From an uncultured Bizionia sp. (lineage in GTDB: Bacteria > Bacteroidota > Bacteroidia > Flavobacteriales > Flavobacteriaceae): 64,000 nucleotides of DNA. Location of the stretch: contig CANMCF010000001.1 in the NCBI GenBank assembly GCA_947496215.1, positions 248,001 through 312,000 on the forward strand, written 5' to 3'. A program made the position numbers and the translations under genes. Shown piece after piece: positions 1 to 9,530 of this stretch. The notes under the pieces are model-generated. The model was given only the letters and a program-made list of their open reading frames with translations, was not told the origin of the DNA and ran no database searches. Every line of letters starts with the position of its first letter. The stretch's first letter is position 1.

Positions 1-29
1 ACAATTAACCATCTAAAAACAATTTTTAA

Positions 30-785
30 ATGCTTACAAAACGCATAATACCTTGTTTGGACATTAAAAACGGAAGAACCGTCAAGGGAGTTAATTTTGT
101 GAACCTGATAGATGCAGGAGATCCAGTGGAATTGGCAAAGCAATACGCAGAAAAAGGAGCGGACGAATTGGTGTTTTTGGACATCTCTGCAACCTTGGAA
201 GGTAGAAACACCACTTTGGAGATGGTTTTGAGTGTGGCAGAGCAAGTAAACATACCATTCACAGTAGGGGGAGGGATATCTTCGATAGCGGACGTCGATA
301 GACTTTTAAAGTCCGGTGCAGACAAGATATCCATTAATTCATCGGCAGTAAAACGCCCAGACCTGGTAAATGAGCTCTCCAACAAATTTGGAAGTCAGTG
401 TATAACCGTCGCCATAGATGCTAAACAGGTCGACGGAGAATGGATTGTGCATTTGGCAGGAGGAAGCATTCCAACCGATTTGAACCTATTCGACTGGGCT
501 AAGGAAGTAGAAAAAAGAGGTGCAGGAGAAATCTTGTTCACTTCCATGAACAATGATGGTACAAAGGCAGGTTTTGCCAACAATGCATTGGCAAGATTGT
601 CAGAAACCTTGAACATTCCAATAATAGCTTCAGGTGGAGCTGGAGCAATTCAACATTTCGTAGATGCCTTCGAAGTGGGTAGGGCAGATGCGGCTTTGGC
701 AGCAAGTGTCTTTCATTTTGGTGAAATCCCGATTCTGGAATTGAAAAAAGAATTAAAGCAAAACAATATAGCAGTACGTATATAA
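30..785 (+). CDS. hisF: Imidazole glycerol phosphate synthase cyclase subunit HisF
   Basis: Cytoplasmic enzyme of histidine biosynthesis. It uses ammonia delivered by HisH to turn PRFAR into imidazole glycerol phosphate and AICAR. The 251 residues match the usual family length for a (beta/alpha)8 barrel. The two catalytic aspartates fall at the canonical positions, D11 in CLDIKNG and D130 in VAIDAK. Phosphate-binding glycine loops are visible ([15 protein letters not shown]). The start is an ATG at 30. The gene begins at the window edge and is followed by hisIE on the same strand after 96 bp, so this is the 3' part of a his operon whose earlier genes lie outside the window. Confidence 0.97.
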   Translation: MLTKRIIPCLDIKNGRTVKGVNFVNLIDAGDPVELAKQYAEKGADELVFLDISATLEGRNTTLEMVLSVAEQVNIPFTVGGGISSIADVDRLLKSGADKISINSSAVKRPDLVNELSNKFGSQCITVAIDAKQVDGEWIVHLAGGSIPTDLNLFDWAKEVEKRGAGEILFTSMNNDGTKAGFANNALARLSETLNIPIIASGGAGAIQHFVDAFEVGRADAALAASVFHFGEIPILELKKELKQNNIAVRI

Positions 786-881
786 ACAAAAACGTCATTT
801 CGAATCATTGTAAGGAAAAAAGCAATAATGAAGCGCTTTGCTTAGAATGAAACTTAAAATCGAAAACGAACAAACATTGAC

Positions 882-1484
882 ATGACAATAGACTTCAATA
901 AAAGCAATGACGGATTGATTCCAGCAATCATCCAAGATAGCAATACGAAAAACGTTCTAATGCTAGGGTATATGAATGCCGAAGCATTGGAAAAAACCAA
1001 GAAGACAGGATTGGTCACATTCTTTAGCAGAAGCAAACAGCGACTATGGACAAAAGGAGAAGAAAGTGGCAATATGTTGAATTTGGTAGACATTAAATTG
1101 GATTGTGACAACGATACCTTGTTGATTCAAGCCTCACCAAAAGGACCAACCTGTCACAAAGGGACGGATACGTGTTGGAATGCTTCAAATGATGAAACTT
1201 ATGGATTCATCTCCAAATTGGAAGAAACAATAGAGGATAGACGAACAAAGGCAACAGGGGAAAAATCCTATGTAGCATCCTTGTTTGAAAAAGGTATCAA
1301 CAAAATAGCGCAGAAGGTTGGAGAAGAAGCTGTAGAAGTGGTCATAGAGGCCAAAGATGATGACGACAACCTGTTTTTGAACGAAAGTGCAGATTTACTA
1401 TTTCATTATTTGATGTTATTGCAAGCAAAAGGATTTAAGCTGGAGGACGTCGTAGGTATTTTAAAAGCAAGGGAAAAGAAGTAA
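882..1484 (+). CDS. hisIE: Bifunctional phosphoribosyl-AMP cyclohydrolase / phosphoribosyl-ATP pyrophosphatase HisIE
   Basis: Catalyses steps 2 and 3 of histidine biosynthesis: PR-ATP to PR-AMP, then ring opening to ProFAR. HisI occupies about residues 1-115, with the metal-site motif DCDNDT and the Cys/His segment TCHKGTDTCW. HisE occupies about 116-200, with the helical motif KVGEEAVEVVIEAKDDD and the E..DLLFHYLMLL helix. The total of 200 residues fits the fused enzyme. It follows hisF in the operon. The gap before it (786-881) holds a GTCATTTCGA-like tract but no gene. Confidence 0.97.
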   Translation: MTIDFNKSNDGLIPAIIQDSNTKNVLMLGYMNAEALEKTKKTGLVTFFSRSKQRLWTKGEESGNMLNLVDIKLDCDNDTLLIQASPKGPTCHKGTDTCWNASNDETYGFISKLEETIEDRRTKATGEKSYVASLFEKGINKIAQKVGEEAVEVVIEAKDDDDNLFLNESADLLFHYLMLLQAKGFKLEDVVGILKAREKK

Positions 1485-1515
1485 CTTTGTTGTTCAACTC
1501 AAAATAACTTAAGTC

Positions 1516-2046
1516 ATGCAGTTCGACAAATATAAAATAAGCCTATTGGAAGCCAACCAGAGCAAGGCCTTCTTTAATTTGATAGATGACAATCGATCGC
1601 GACTTGAAGATTTTTTTGCAGGAACCGTCTCAAAGACGAGAACGCTGGAAGATACCATTGCCTATTGTGAGGAAATAACAAAGCGAATCATCGACAAGAG
1701 TTACTTTCCATATATGATAGTAGATGAGGAAACCAATGCATTTGTTGGATTGATAGATGTGAAAAACATAGATTGGAACGTGCCAAAGGCAGAATTGGGA
1801 TCTTTCATAGCAACAAATTACGAAGGAAAAGGTATTGCCACTGAAGCTACCTCCCTAATTGTGGATCATTTAATTGAGACTCACCATTTCAAAAAATTGC
1901 TATGTCGAGCCAATAGTAGAAACATAGGTAGTGTCAACGTGATTTTAAAAAATGGCTTCGAATTGGAAGGCACCATAAGAAATGATTATAGAACCACAAA
2001 GGGAGAAATAGTCGACTTGAATTACTACGGACGTATTTTCGACTGA
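1516..2046 (+). CDS. GNAT family N-acetyltransferase (RimJ/RimL type)
   Basis: A 176-residue cytoplasmic acetyltransferase of the RimJ/RimL-like GNAT group, which transfers acetyl from acetyl-CoA to an amine. The acetyl-CoA loop is visible as NYEGKGIATEA near residues 100-115, followed by the family's C-terminal CRANSRNIGSVNVILKNGF block, where residues of the next beta-alpha unit contact CoA. Typical C-terminal ending (LEGTIRNDYRTTKGE...DLNYYG). The substrate cannot be told. It starts 31 bp after hisIE and may be co-transcribed, although the hisIE stop codon overlaps a TAACTTTG (TAnnTTTG) sequence that could act as a -7 box. Confidence 0.88.
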   Translation: MQFDKYKISLLEANQSKAFFNLIDDNRSRLEDFFAGTVSKTRTLEDTIAYCEEITKRIIDKSYFPYMIVDEETNAFVGLIDVKNIDWNVPKAELGSFIATNYEGKGIATEATSLIVDHLIETHHFKKLLCRANSRNIGSVNVILKNGFELEGTIRNDYRTTKGEIVDLNYYGRIFD

Positions 2047-2193
2047 AATACAACAGTTGCAAGACTTTACCATTGAATCGATTTGTTAACTTGAATACTG
2101 ATCGATACATATTGAAATAGAAGAGAAAGAGAGCTCTCAATTTCATATTTGCTGAAACAACAAAAGCCATTATTACAGATTAATCTGACTTCC

Positions 2194-2226
2194 TATGCTT
2201 TGAATGAAACTACAATTCAAAGCATA
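2194..2226 (+). terminator. Hairpin after the GNAT gene
   Basis: A perfect 12-bp inverted repeat, TATGCTTTGAAT (2194-2205) and ATTCAAAGCATA (2215-2226), separated by 9 nt and followed by a short T-containing tract (AGATTTTGG). It lies 148 bp after the acetyltransferase stop. It is a plausible terminator, although the T-run is weak, so a regulatory hairpin is also possible. Confidence 0.5.
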
Positions 2227-2242
2227 AGATTTTGGTAACATA

Positions 2243-2266
2243 TGCGTATTCATTTGTTTATACGCA
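2243..2266. promoter_or_regulatory. Inverted repeat upstream of the phosphoesterase gene
   Basis: TGCGTAT (2243-2249) and ATACGCA (2260-2266) form a 7-bp inverted repeat centred about 65 bp upstream of the ATG at 2320. The position suits an operator or leader hairpin. No promoter match was found nearby. Confidence 0.3.
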
Positions 2267-2319
2267 AATGCTTTATTTATACTTCATTTTAAATTGATTA
2301 ACCGTTAAAACCAACCCAC

Positions 2320-5208
2320 ATGAAAAGTAAAGCAAAATCCCTTATTTTCTTCCTGTTTGCATATGTCACCATGGTCAATGCAAATACGAACAAGTACAGA
2401 TTAACACTAAGAGACAACCCGGCAACATCCATTGTCGTTGGTTGGAATCAAGTATCAGGTACCAATGCAGTCGTCTATTACGGAACGATGGATCTTGGAA
2501 CTAATTGGAGTGCCTACCCCAATAGCAAAACCGTAGACCGTTCAGTAAGCTACAAGGGAATGAACAACCGATTTGCATATTTGGCAGGGTTACAACCTAA
2601 CACGAACTATTATTTTGTTATTCGTGACAACGAAGGTACAAGCGACAGATTTTGGTTTAAAACAGGTTCGAACAATCCCGCGGATAGATTGTCATTCATA
2701 GCAGGAGGAGATTCTAGAAACAATAGGACACCTAGGATAAATGCCAATAAGCTGGTTGCGAAATTGAAACCGGATGCTGTGTTGTTTGGCGGAGATATGA
2801 CAAATGGTGATAGCAATTCCGAATGGAGTACTTGGTTCGACGATTGGCAATACACCATAGCAAGTGATGGGAGGATGTTTCCAATCGTAGCGACCAGAGG
2901 CAACCATGAAAGTTCGAACAACTCCATATACAACTTATTCGACGTTCCTTCATCCAATGTGTATTATGCCATTACATTTGGAGGCTCTTTGATTAGATCC
3001 TATACCTTGAATACGGAGATGTCCATATCAGGAAACCAAACTACTTGGTTGAATTCGGATCTACAGTCCAACAACAATACGACATGGAAAATGGCACAAT
3101 ACCATAAGCCTATGCGCCCTCACGTAAGTTCAAAGTCGGAAGGGAGTCAACAATATGGCAATTGGGCACAATCATTTTTCGATTATGGTGTCAAATTGGT
3201 CGTGGAGTGCGATGCGCATACGGTAAAGACGACTTGGCCAGTAAGACCATCTAGTACTGGAGGTAGTGATGAGGGGTTTGTAAGAGATGATGAGAATGGA
3301 ACGGTCTATGCCGGTGAAGGCTGTTGGGGAGCGCCATTGCGTTCCAACAATGACAACAAGGCATGGACGAGAAATAGTGCGATGTTCAACCAATTCAAAT
3401 GGATTTTCGTTGATCAGGCTAAAATTGAAGTCAGAACCATCAAGGTTGACAATGCCAACCAAGTTGGTGAAGTCAGTAATGGCAATCGTTTTGTAGCACC
3501 AACAAATTTGGATGTATGGAATCCAAGCAATGGTTCTGTGGTGACCATAACAGGAAACTTGGATGCCCCTACATGTAACATTGCAAGTCCAACAAATGGG
3601 CAATCCTATAGTTCTCCACAAGACATTTCGATTAATGCAAATGCTTCAGATGAAGATGGGAATGTTACGAATGTGGAGTTTTTTGTTAATGGGACTTCCA
3701 TAGGGACGGATTCCACGAGTCCTTATTCTAGAAGTTATTCCATTCCTGCGGATGGAGCGTATGCCATAACAGCCATTGCAACCGACAATGATGGGCTTAC
3801 CTCTACAAGTAGCACTGTTAATTTCACAGTAGGCGTGGTTGCTCAAACTCTTGAAAGAAGAATAGCAAGCGGATTGGACGATGTCGAAGAAAACGGTACA
3901 AATGGTAGCATATATACAAATAGCTCGGATATGGAGTTGGTAAATGATGGTTCGAAAGGGAACCAAATCGTGGGACTTCGCTTTACGGGAATAGCAGTGC
4001 CACAAGGTGCTACGATTACCAAGGCTTACATTCAATTTACAGTAGACGAAACGTCTTCGGTGACAACAAACTTGTCCATAAGAGGACATGACACCAATGA
4101 TGCTGCTGTCTTTACAAGTGCTACGAACAACGTTTCTAATAGGGCAACCACAACGGCCTCGGTAACTTGGAGTCCATCGTCATGGAATAGTGTAGGGGCC
4201 TCTGGTACAAATGAGAGGACTCCAGAGATGAAAGCAATAGTTCAGGAAATCGTTAACCGATCTGGATGGAGTCCAGGAAACGACATGGCAATGATAATAA
4301 GCGGAACAGGAGAAAGAATAGCAGAGGCTTATGAAGGTGTGTCTGGTAGCGCAGCACTGCTTCATTTGGAGTATACGGTAGGGGTATCACCAACTGGAAC
4401 ATGCTCAACAGTTCAAATCGATTTCAATGATTTCGAAAGCAATTATGGAACTTGGAACGATGGTGGATCGGATTGTACGAGGACATCCAATGCAACGTAT
4501 GCAAAAAGCGGTGCTTATAGCGTGAGATTGAGAGATGACACCTCCGGTTCCAGAATGTATACGGATACGATGAATTTATCTGATTTTGATGAAGTCACCA
4601 TAAGTTTCTCATACATCTGCAATAGCATGGACAATGGAAACGAGGATTTCTGGTTGCAACTTTCCGAAAATGGAGGAGCATCGTACACAACAGTCGAAGA
4701 ATGGAATAGAGGAGATGAATTTGTGAACAATGTCCGTTATGATGATGCGGTAACGCTTCAAGGGCCGTTTACGACTACGACCCGTTTTCGTTTCGTTTGT
4801 GATGCCTCTTCAAATGGAGATCAAGTATATCTTGATGATATCTTAATTTCAGGTTGTTTGAGCAACACACCAAAAAACTTGTCACCGATCAAGAATTCAG
4901 GTTTGATCACAGTAAAGCTTTCAGACGATGGATTATCTGAAAATCAAGAATCGGGAGACGATTTGTTGGAAGACATGTTAGTGTATCCAAACCCTTTTAA
5001 AACCGATTTCAAGATAGAATTTTTAGAAGCCGTAGGTTCTGGGATGATAGAATTGTACAATTTGCAAGGAGAATTGATTTACCAAAAGCTCTTTCGAAGA
5101 TCTGATGAACCTATTGTGGTTGACCCCAATGGATTGTCCATAGGTGTATATTACCTTAAGGTAAAAGTAGGAAATGCATCCGTACTCAAGAAAATGGTGA
5201 AGAAGTAA
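2320..5208 (+). CDS. Secreted purple-acid-phosphatase-like metallophosphoesterase with T9SS sorting domain
   Basis: A 962-residue secreted protein. In order: signal peptide (about 1-22); FN3-like N-terminal domain of purple acid phosphatases (about 23-115); calcineurin-like metallophosphoesterase (about 122-350) with metal-ligand motifs GGDSRN (D131), FGGDMTNG, RGNHES (N195/H196), YHKPM and ECDAHT; an Ig-like domain (about 425-510); a beta-sandwich resembling DNRLRE-type domains (about 515-690); a MAM/jelly-roll-like domain (about 700-850); and a T9SS type A sorting domain (about 885-962, YPNPF ... LYNLQGELIY ... GVYYLKV ... KKMVKK). The likely role is phosphomonoester hydrolysis at the cell surface or outside the cell. 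A strong terminator follows. It precedes a second predicted phosphatase gene on the same strand. Confidence 0.9.
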   Translation: MKSKAKSLIFFLFAYVTMVNANTNKYRLTLRDNPATSIVVGWNQVSGTNAVVYYGTMDLGTNWSAYPNSKTVDRSVSYKGMNNRFAYLAGLQPNTNYYFVIRDNEGTSDRFWFKTGSNNPADRLSFIAGGDSRNNRTPRINANKLVAKLKPDAVLFGGDMTNGDSNSEWSTWFDDWQYTIASDGRMFPIVATRGNHESSNNSIYNLFDVPSSNVYYAITFGGSLIRSYTLNTEMSISGNQTTWLNSDLQSNNNTTWKMAQYHKPMRPHVSSKSEGSQQYGNWAQSFFDYGVKLVVECDAHTVKTTWPVRPSSTGGSDEGFVRDDENGTVYAGEGCWGAPLRSNNDNKAWTRNSAMFNQFKWIFVDQAKIEVRTIKVDNANQVGEVSNGNRFVAPTNLDVWNPSNGSVVTITGNLDAPTCNIASPTNGQSYSSPQDISINANASDEDGNVTNVEFFVNGTSIGTDSTSPYSRSYSIPADGAYAITAIATDNDGLTSTSSTVNFTVGVVAQTLERRIASGLDDVEENGTNGSIYTNSSDMELVNDGSKGNQIVGLRFTGIAVPQGATITKAYIQFTVDETSSVTTNLSIRGHDTNDAAVFTSATNNVSNRATTTASVTWSPSSWNSVGASGTNERTPEMKAIVQEIVNRSGWSPGNDMAMIISGTGERIAEAYEGVSGSAALLHLEYTVGVSPTGTCSTVQIDFNDFESNYGTWNDGGSDCTRTSNATYAKSGAYSVRLRDDTSGSRMYTDTMNLSDFDEVTISFSYICNSMDNGNEDFWLQLSENGGASYTTVEEWNRGDEFVNNVRYDDAVTLQGPFTTTTRFRFVCDASSNGDQVYLDDILISGCLSNTPKNLSPIKNSGLITVKLSDDGLSENQESGDDLLEDMLVYPNPFKTDFKIEFLEAVGSGMIELYNLQGELIYQKLFRRSDEPIVVDPNGLSIGVYYLKVKVGNASVLKKMVKK

Positions 5209-5231
5209 TAAGATGCCCAGTATAATAATTG

Positions 5232-5263
5232 ATGCCCACCAAATTACGGTGGGCATTTTTGTG
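5232..5263 (+). terminator. Rho-independent terminator
   Basis: ATGCCCACC (5232-5240) pairs perfectly with GGTGGGCAT (5248-5256) over a 7-nt loop, then TTTTTGTGTTTTTT follows. It sits 24 bp after the stop of the metallophosphoesterase gene. Confidence 0.92.
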
Positions 5264-5458
5264 TTTTTTAAAACAGCTAACCTTCTAGTATATCGATGCA
5301 TTAACATAGCCTTTGCAATTTCAAAACATTTCCTAAAACTTAAGTTTACCATTATTTAATCTAGATAACATATAAATCACAGACAATTAAAATGGGACTA
5401 AGAGTTACATAACATACGTGTTGTTGCTTTGTATTATTCAAAAACAACGAAAAAAACA

Positions 5459-6907
5459 ATGAAAAACTATTTGAAATTAGGTCTTGTAAGCTTGGCATTG
5501 ACATCTCTTGTTGGATGCAAGGATGACGATAATGAGATCTCACAAGAATTATCCAACCCTGTTGATTTAAAAGCACATTCCGTTACACCTAATTTCTTGA
5601 AAACTACTCCAGAGTTTTCAGGTGTGAACATCTATCCGCTGTTGTCTTCTGAAGATATGTTGGCTGAATCTCCAGCATTCGTATATGGTTCCATGGCAGA
5701 TGGAGCAGGGTTAATAAAAAATGCGGACAACACCTATACGTTGATCAACAACATAGAAGCAGATTATGCTATTGCAAGAATAACCTTGGATGAAACGTTT
5801 AAACCTGTAAGGGGAGAACACATCTTAAATGCATTTGCAACAGCCAATACTGCACAATGTTCAGGATCACTGATAACACCAGAAGAACATGGCTTTGGTC
5901 CATTGTATCTGTCTGGTGGTGAATGGGGAGGAGCCTCAAAAGGTGTGTTTGTCACAGATCCATTAAAAGATGCCAGTTCTGCTTCGTTTGCGCAAATGTT
6001 GCCAGCAATGGGACAATGGTCTACCGAAAATGCAGTGGCAATTGGGAAAAATGCATATTCTGAGAAGACAGTGGTATTCATTGGAGACGATCATTCAGAC
6101 AACGAAGTGCCTTCTGGGCAATTGGGAATGTATGTAGGAAACAAAGGGGATTTGTTTGGAGGTCAATTGTTTGGTTTGAGGGTCACTGACAACTCGATAG
6201 ATTTTGAAGTGGACATGATAGAAGGGGAAACATATGCCATAGATTTCGTAGCATTGGAAGAAACTCAAATCGACTTGTTGGACACAGAGGCAAAAACAAA
6301 AGGAGCGATGGGGTTCTCCAGATTGGAAGATATCGATTGGAGAAGAGGATCTGCAGCGAACAACAGAGAAATCTACTTTAACGTAACAGGAAGAAAGAAA
6401 CCTGGGTTAATAGGAAAAGGTACAGCTTATGGTAGAGTCTACAAGGTGACTTTGAACGAAAATGATCCAACAGGAGTTGGAACAATTACCTGCATCTTGG
6501 ATGGAGACAAGGTCAATGGCATAGCAAAGTCTTTTCATAGCCCAGACAACATTGTTGTGACGGAAAACTTTGCATACATTCAAGAAGACCCGAATGGTTA
6601 TTTTGATGCAGCTGATAAAATGCACTATGCAAGATTATACCAATACAATCTGAATACGGGTGAATTGAAAACGGTATTGGAATGTGATCAAGATACAGCC
6701 GAAACTAAAGGTTATGGTACAACGAACAGTATATGGGAAATCACTGGGATGATAGATATTTCGGATATGGTAGGAGTCGATGAAACATTCTTGGTAATCA
6801 CCCAAAACCACGGATGGGAAGGTGGTTTCACGGATCCTCAAGCTAATACGTCTCCATCTACAGGTCAAGGGAGCGTACTACACGTCATAAATGGTTTGGA
6901 GCGATAG
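5459..6907 (+). CDS. PhoX/DUF839-like lipoprotein (putative alkaline phosphatase)
   Basis: A 482-residue lipoprotein. I chose the ATG at 5459 (MKNYLKLG...), because a longer reading would need a TTG. From this start there is a clean type II signal peptide with lipobox LVGC. The body resembles the PhoX/DUF839 fold by eye: GSLITPEEHGFG, GAMGFSRLEDIDW (family form mgFxRpEd), FHSPDNIV followed by AYIQEDPNG (family form PDNl...ED), and a late NHGWE. PhoX enzymes are calcium/iron alkaline phosphatases acting outside the cytoplasm. Catalytic competence is not proven here. The next gene begins at the base after the stop, so the two are translationally linked. Confidence 0.72.
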   Translation: MKNYLKLGLVSLALTSLVGCKDDDNEISQELSNPVDLKAHSVTPNFLKTTPEFSGVNIYPLLSSEDMLAESPAFVYGSMADGAGLIKNADNTYTLINNIEADYAIARITLDETFKPVRGEHILNAFATANTAQCSGSLITPEEHGFGPLYLSGGEWGGASKGVFVTDPLKDASSASFAQMLPAMGQWSTENAVAIGKNAYSEKTVVFIGDDHSDNEVPSGQLGMYVGNKGDLFGGQLFGLRVTDNSIDFEVDMIEGETYAIDFVALEETQIDLLDTEAKTKGAMGFSRLEDIDWRRGSAANNREIYFNVTGRKKPGLIGKGTAYGRVYKVTLNENDPTGVGTITCILDGDKVNGIAKSFHSPDNIVVTENFAYIQEDPNGYFDAADKMHYARLYQYNLNTGELKTVLECDQDTAETKGYGTTNSIWEITGMIDISDMVGVDETFLVITQNHGWEGGFTDPQANTSPSTGQGSVLHVINGLER

Positions 6908-8698
6908 ATGACATCTTATATTATTAAAGTAAATAGGACACGTGGATTTTTAACTACGTGTCTATTTGGCATTATATTGATTAATTGCAAAAATGGAGAA
7001 AGGACTTACGAAGACAGCTTGCCAAAAATAACATTGGAAACTAGTCTAAAAGAGGATATAAAGAGGACAATTTCGTTTTTAGACTCTTTAATGGCGGGTA
7101 AACAGGAAGACAGGATAAAATATTACAAGTTGGCAAGAGCAAGGTTCAAAAAAATGGAACCCGTATTCGCTTTTGTGGATGGCGAAAATTACAAGTTTCT
7201 AAATCAACCAAACATACTCAAGGTAGAAGAGGAGGATGCTACGGACATAAAGGTGAAGTCGCCTTATGGGTTTCAAGTCTTGGAAGAACAGTTGTTTGGT
7301 GAAACTACTACGAAAAATCTGGGGAAGAACATCGAATTAATCAAGAATAGATTACAATTGATTGCGGTCAACATACAATTAAACATTAAGAATCATCATT
7401 TGATATGGTTGTTGAGAGATGAAATTGTACGTATTGCTTTAACGGGTATAACAGGGGGCGATTCTCCGGTTTTGGAGCAATCTCTCGAAGAAGCAAAAAT
7501 TGCATATTCCGAAATGGAAAGGCTTTTAAACATATACGGGGAAAACTTTAAAGACCAAACACTACTTGGAGCATGGGCAGATGAGTTTGCCAGAACAAAA
7601 AAAATACTAACTACGGATTTTGAGACTTTTGATCGCTATTTCTTCATTAAAAACCATACGCATAGACAATTGGAGCTTCTGGTGAAAACCCAAAAAGATT
7701 GGGATGTCGAATTTCCTTTCGAAATGGCATTCAAAAATGATATGACCTCTCTTTTTTCAGAAGACACCTTTAATCTGAGTTTCTTTTCGGATAGCAATGA
7801 TGAGGTTTCTTTTTTTTCTGAAAAGGTAGCTTTGGGAAAACGCTTGTTCAATGATGGAAACCTGTCACGATCCAAAAGTATCAGTTGCGCATCCTGTCAT
7901 CAGGAAGACAAAGCATTTACTGATGGATTGAAGCGGTTTGAAGGACAAACAAGAAATACGCCAACAATGCGTTATGCAGCATTGCAAAAGGGATTTTTTT
8001 ACGATGGTAGAGCAGGTAGCTTGGAAGGTCAAATAATAAGTGTTATAAATAATGAAAACGAATTTCATTCCGATTTGAAAACGGTCATGGAGGCTGTAGA
8101 ATCAGATTCATCCCATGTAGATGGCTTCAATGCCTTGTACGGAAAGGTCAACGATAGAGCCATTAGAAATGCAATGGCTAGCTATGTGAGAAGCCTATCT
8201 ACATTCAATTCCAAGTTCGATAGAAATATAAACGGTTTGGAGAATACATTGACCCAAAATGAAATCAATGGCTTCAATTTGTTCAATGGAAAGGCGAAAT
8301 GTGCAACTTGTCATTTTGCACCGGTGTTCAATGGTACGGTGCCTCCAAACTACAAAGAATCCGAATTGGAAGCCATTGGTGTGCCAAATGATACGTTGGA
8401 AGGAGCCAGAGTAAGTGATGATTTGGGGCGTTACCATCTTTTCAATGTTGAAGAGCGAAAACACTTCTTTAAAACGCCTACGGTTAGAAATGCCTCCAAG
8501 ACAGCGCCATACATGCATAATGGCGTATATGGGACATTAGAGGAGGTAATGACGTTTTACAACGATGGAGGAGGAGTTGGTTTGGGAATAGAATTGGAGC
8601 ACCAAACATTGCCAACGGATTCTTTGGATTTGAATGCTCAGGAAATACAGGACATCATTGGTTTTTTGAAAACCTTGGAAGATGAGGTAAGGCCGTAA
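6908..8698 (+). CDS. Di-haem cytochrome c peroxidase family lipoprotein (MauG/CcpA type) with long N-terminal helical extension
   Basis: A 596-residue protein. The signal peptide has a lipobox-like ILINC (Cys27), so it is probably membrane-anchored. About 270 residues of mostly helical N-terminal extension precede a MauG/cytochrome c peroxidase module with two CXXCH haem sites, CASCH at 327-331 and CATCH at 465-469, and the family segment FKTPTVRNASKTAPYMHNG, which carries a distal methionine ligand. Related enzymes reduce peroxide or carry out haem-based oxidations in the periplasm. The ATG abuts the TAG of the PhoX-like gene with no spacing, which suggests joint function. The extension is not part of classical CcpA (about 330 residues). 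It looks imelysin-like in helix pattern, but this is only a guess. Confidence 0.9.
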   Translation: MTSYIIKVNRTRGFLTTCLFGIILINCKNGERTYEDSLPKITLETSLKEDIKRTISFLDSLMAGKQEDRIKYYKLARARFKKMEPVFAFVDGENYKFLNQPNILKVEEEDATDIKVKSPYGFQVLEEQLFGETTTKNLGKNIELIKNRLQLIAVNIQLNIKNHHLIWLLRDEIVRIALTGITGGDSPVLEQSLEEAKIAYSEMERLLNIYGENFKDQTLLGAWADEFARTKKILTTDFETFDRYFFIKNHTHRQLELLVKTQKDWDVEFPFEMAFKNDMTSLFSEDTFNLSFFSDSNDEVSFFSEKVALGKRLFNDGNLSRSKSISCASCHQEDKAFTDGLKRFEGQTRNTPTMRYAALQKGFFYDGRAGSLEGQIISVINNENEFHSDLKTVMEAVESDSSHVDGFNALYGKVNDRAIRNAMASYVRSLSTFNSKFDRNINGLENTLTQNEINGFNLFNGKAKCATCHFAPVFNGTVPPNYKESELEAIGVPNDTLEGARVSDDLGRYHLFNVEERKHFFKTPTVRNASKTAPYMHNGVYGTLEEVMTFYNDGGGVGLGIELEHQTLPTDSLDLNAQEIQDIIGFLKTLEDEVRP

Positions 8699-8734
8699 AA
8701 GAAAATACAATCTTTTGTTCCTTTGTCATCAAGT

Positions 8735-9475
8735 TTAGCCCTTTATGGTTGCAGGTTTTAGGTGAATTACTCCAGTTGCATCCAAAATTTTTATGATCAA
8801 GTATGTGATGTCTATTTCATACCATTTAACACCAAAATTGGCTCGACTGGCATGTTTGTGGTGATTGTTGTGGTAACCTTCACCCATCATTAGAAAATCG
8901 AAGCGAAATAGATTTTTGCTGGTGTTTTTCATTTTAAAGTTCACGTAACCATAGATGTGACCAAACCAATTGATAATTACGCCATGAATTGGAGCCATTA
9001 AAAAGGTTATTGGCAACAACAACCATTGCCAAGGGCTGGAAACGAAATATATGAAGAACAAAACATACAGGGTCATCCATAGCAACCTCGAAAACCTAGA
9101 ACTTGCAAAAGCATCAAAGCCCTTCCATTGTGGGACATTTTTTGTGAAACGGGAATCTATGTCCACACGTCCTTTGTTTATGTCTTGGTATATGGTCTTC
9201 GTCTTCCACATCATGGCAAATAGATTGGCATCGTAAGTTGGAGAATGAGGGTCTTTTTCAGTGTCTGTATAGGCATGGTGTATGCGATGCATAATGCCAT
9301 AGCCGTAGGCACTCAAATAACTGGAACCTTGAAAGAACCAGGTCAAGACAAAAGTGATGCGCTCCATGGTCTTGGACATCGTAAACACTTGGTGTGCTGC
9401 ATAACGATGCAAAAAGAACGATTGAAAGAATAACCCGCCATACCAAAGTACAAGAACGAAAAGAATGATGATCAT
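8735..9475 (-). CDS. Acyl-CoA / fatty acid desaturase (SCD1-like, membrane di-iron)
   Basis: A 246-residue integral membrane desaturase that introduces a double bond into acyl chains. All three histidine boxes are present: HRYAAH (HxxxxH), HRIHH (HxxHH) and HNNHHKH (HxxHH in the GEGYHNNHH context). Transmembrane pairs lie between them. I start it at the ATG at 9475. The 12 residues that could precede it begin with TTG and overlap a good promoter -7 box (TATCTTTG), so they are probably untranslated. It lies next to a Crp/Fnr-type regulator on the same strand, which may belong to the same membrane-fluidity or stress response. Confidence 0.93.
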   Translation of the reverse strand: MIIILFVLVLWYGGLFFQSFFLHRYAAHQVFTMSKTMERITFVLTWFFQGSSYLSAYGYGIMHRIHHAYTDTEKDPHSPTYDANLFAMMWKTKTIYQDINKGRVDIDSRFTKNVPQWKGFDAFASSRFSRLLWMTLYVLFFIYFVSSPWQWLLLPITFLMAPIHGVIINWFGHIYGYVNFKMKNTSKNLFRFDFLMMGEGYHNNHHKHASRANFGVKWYEIDITYLIIKILDATGVIHLKPATIKG

Positions 9476-9489
9476 AGAATAATTTTTTG

Positions 9490-9520
9490 CAAAGATAATT
9501 TCGTTCCTCAATCTCTACAA
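9490..9520 (-). promoter_or_regulatory. Bacteroidota-type promoter for the desaturase gene
   Basis: On the minus strand, TTG (9520-9518), a 20-nt spacer and TATCTTTG (9497-9490) match the Bacteroidota consensus TTG-N19/20-TAnnTTTG. The -7 box ends 14 nt before the ATG at 9475, so the 5' leader would be only a few nucleotides long. Confidence 0.6.
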
Positions 9521-9530
9521 TGAACCCAAG

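Noticed and set aside
786-881. GTCATTTCGA tract as a flavobacterial intergenic repeat element
   Set aside because: Only about 10 bp fit the pattern I know, without its inverted partner, and no second copy was found in the window.
9051-9446. Small frames on the plus strand and in other minus-strand frames inside the desaturase gene
   Set aside because: They are antisense or frame shadows of a gene with three intact histidine boxes.
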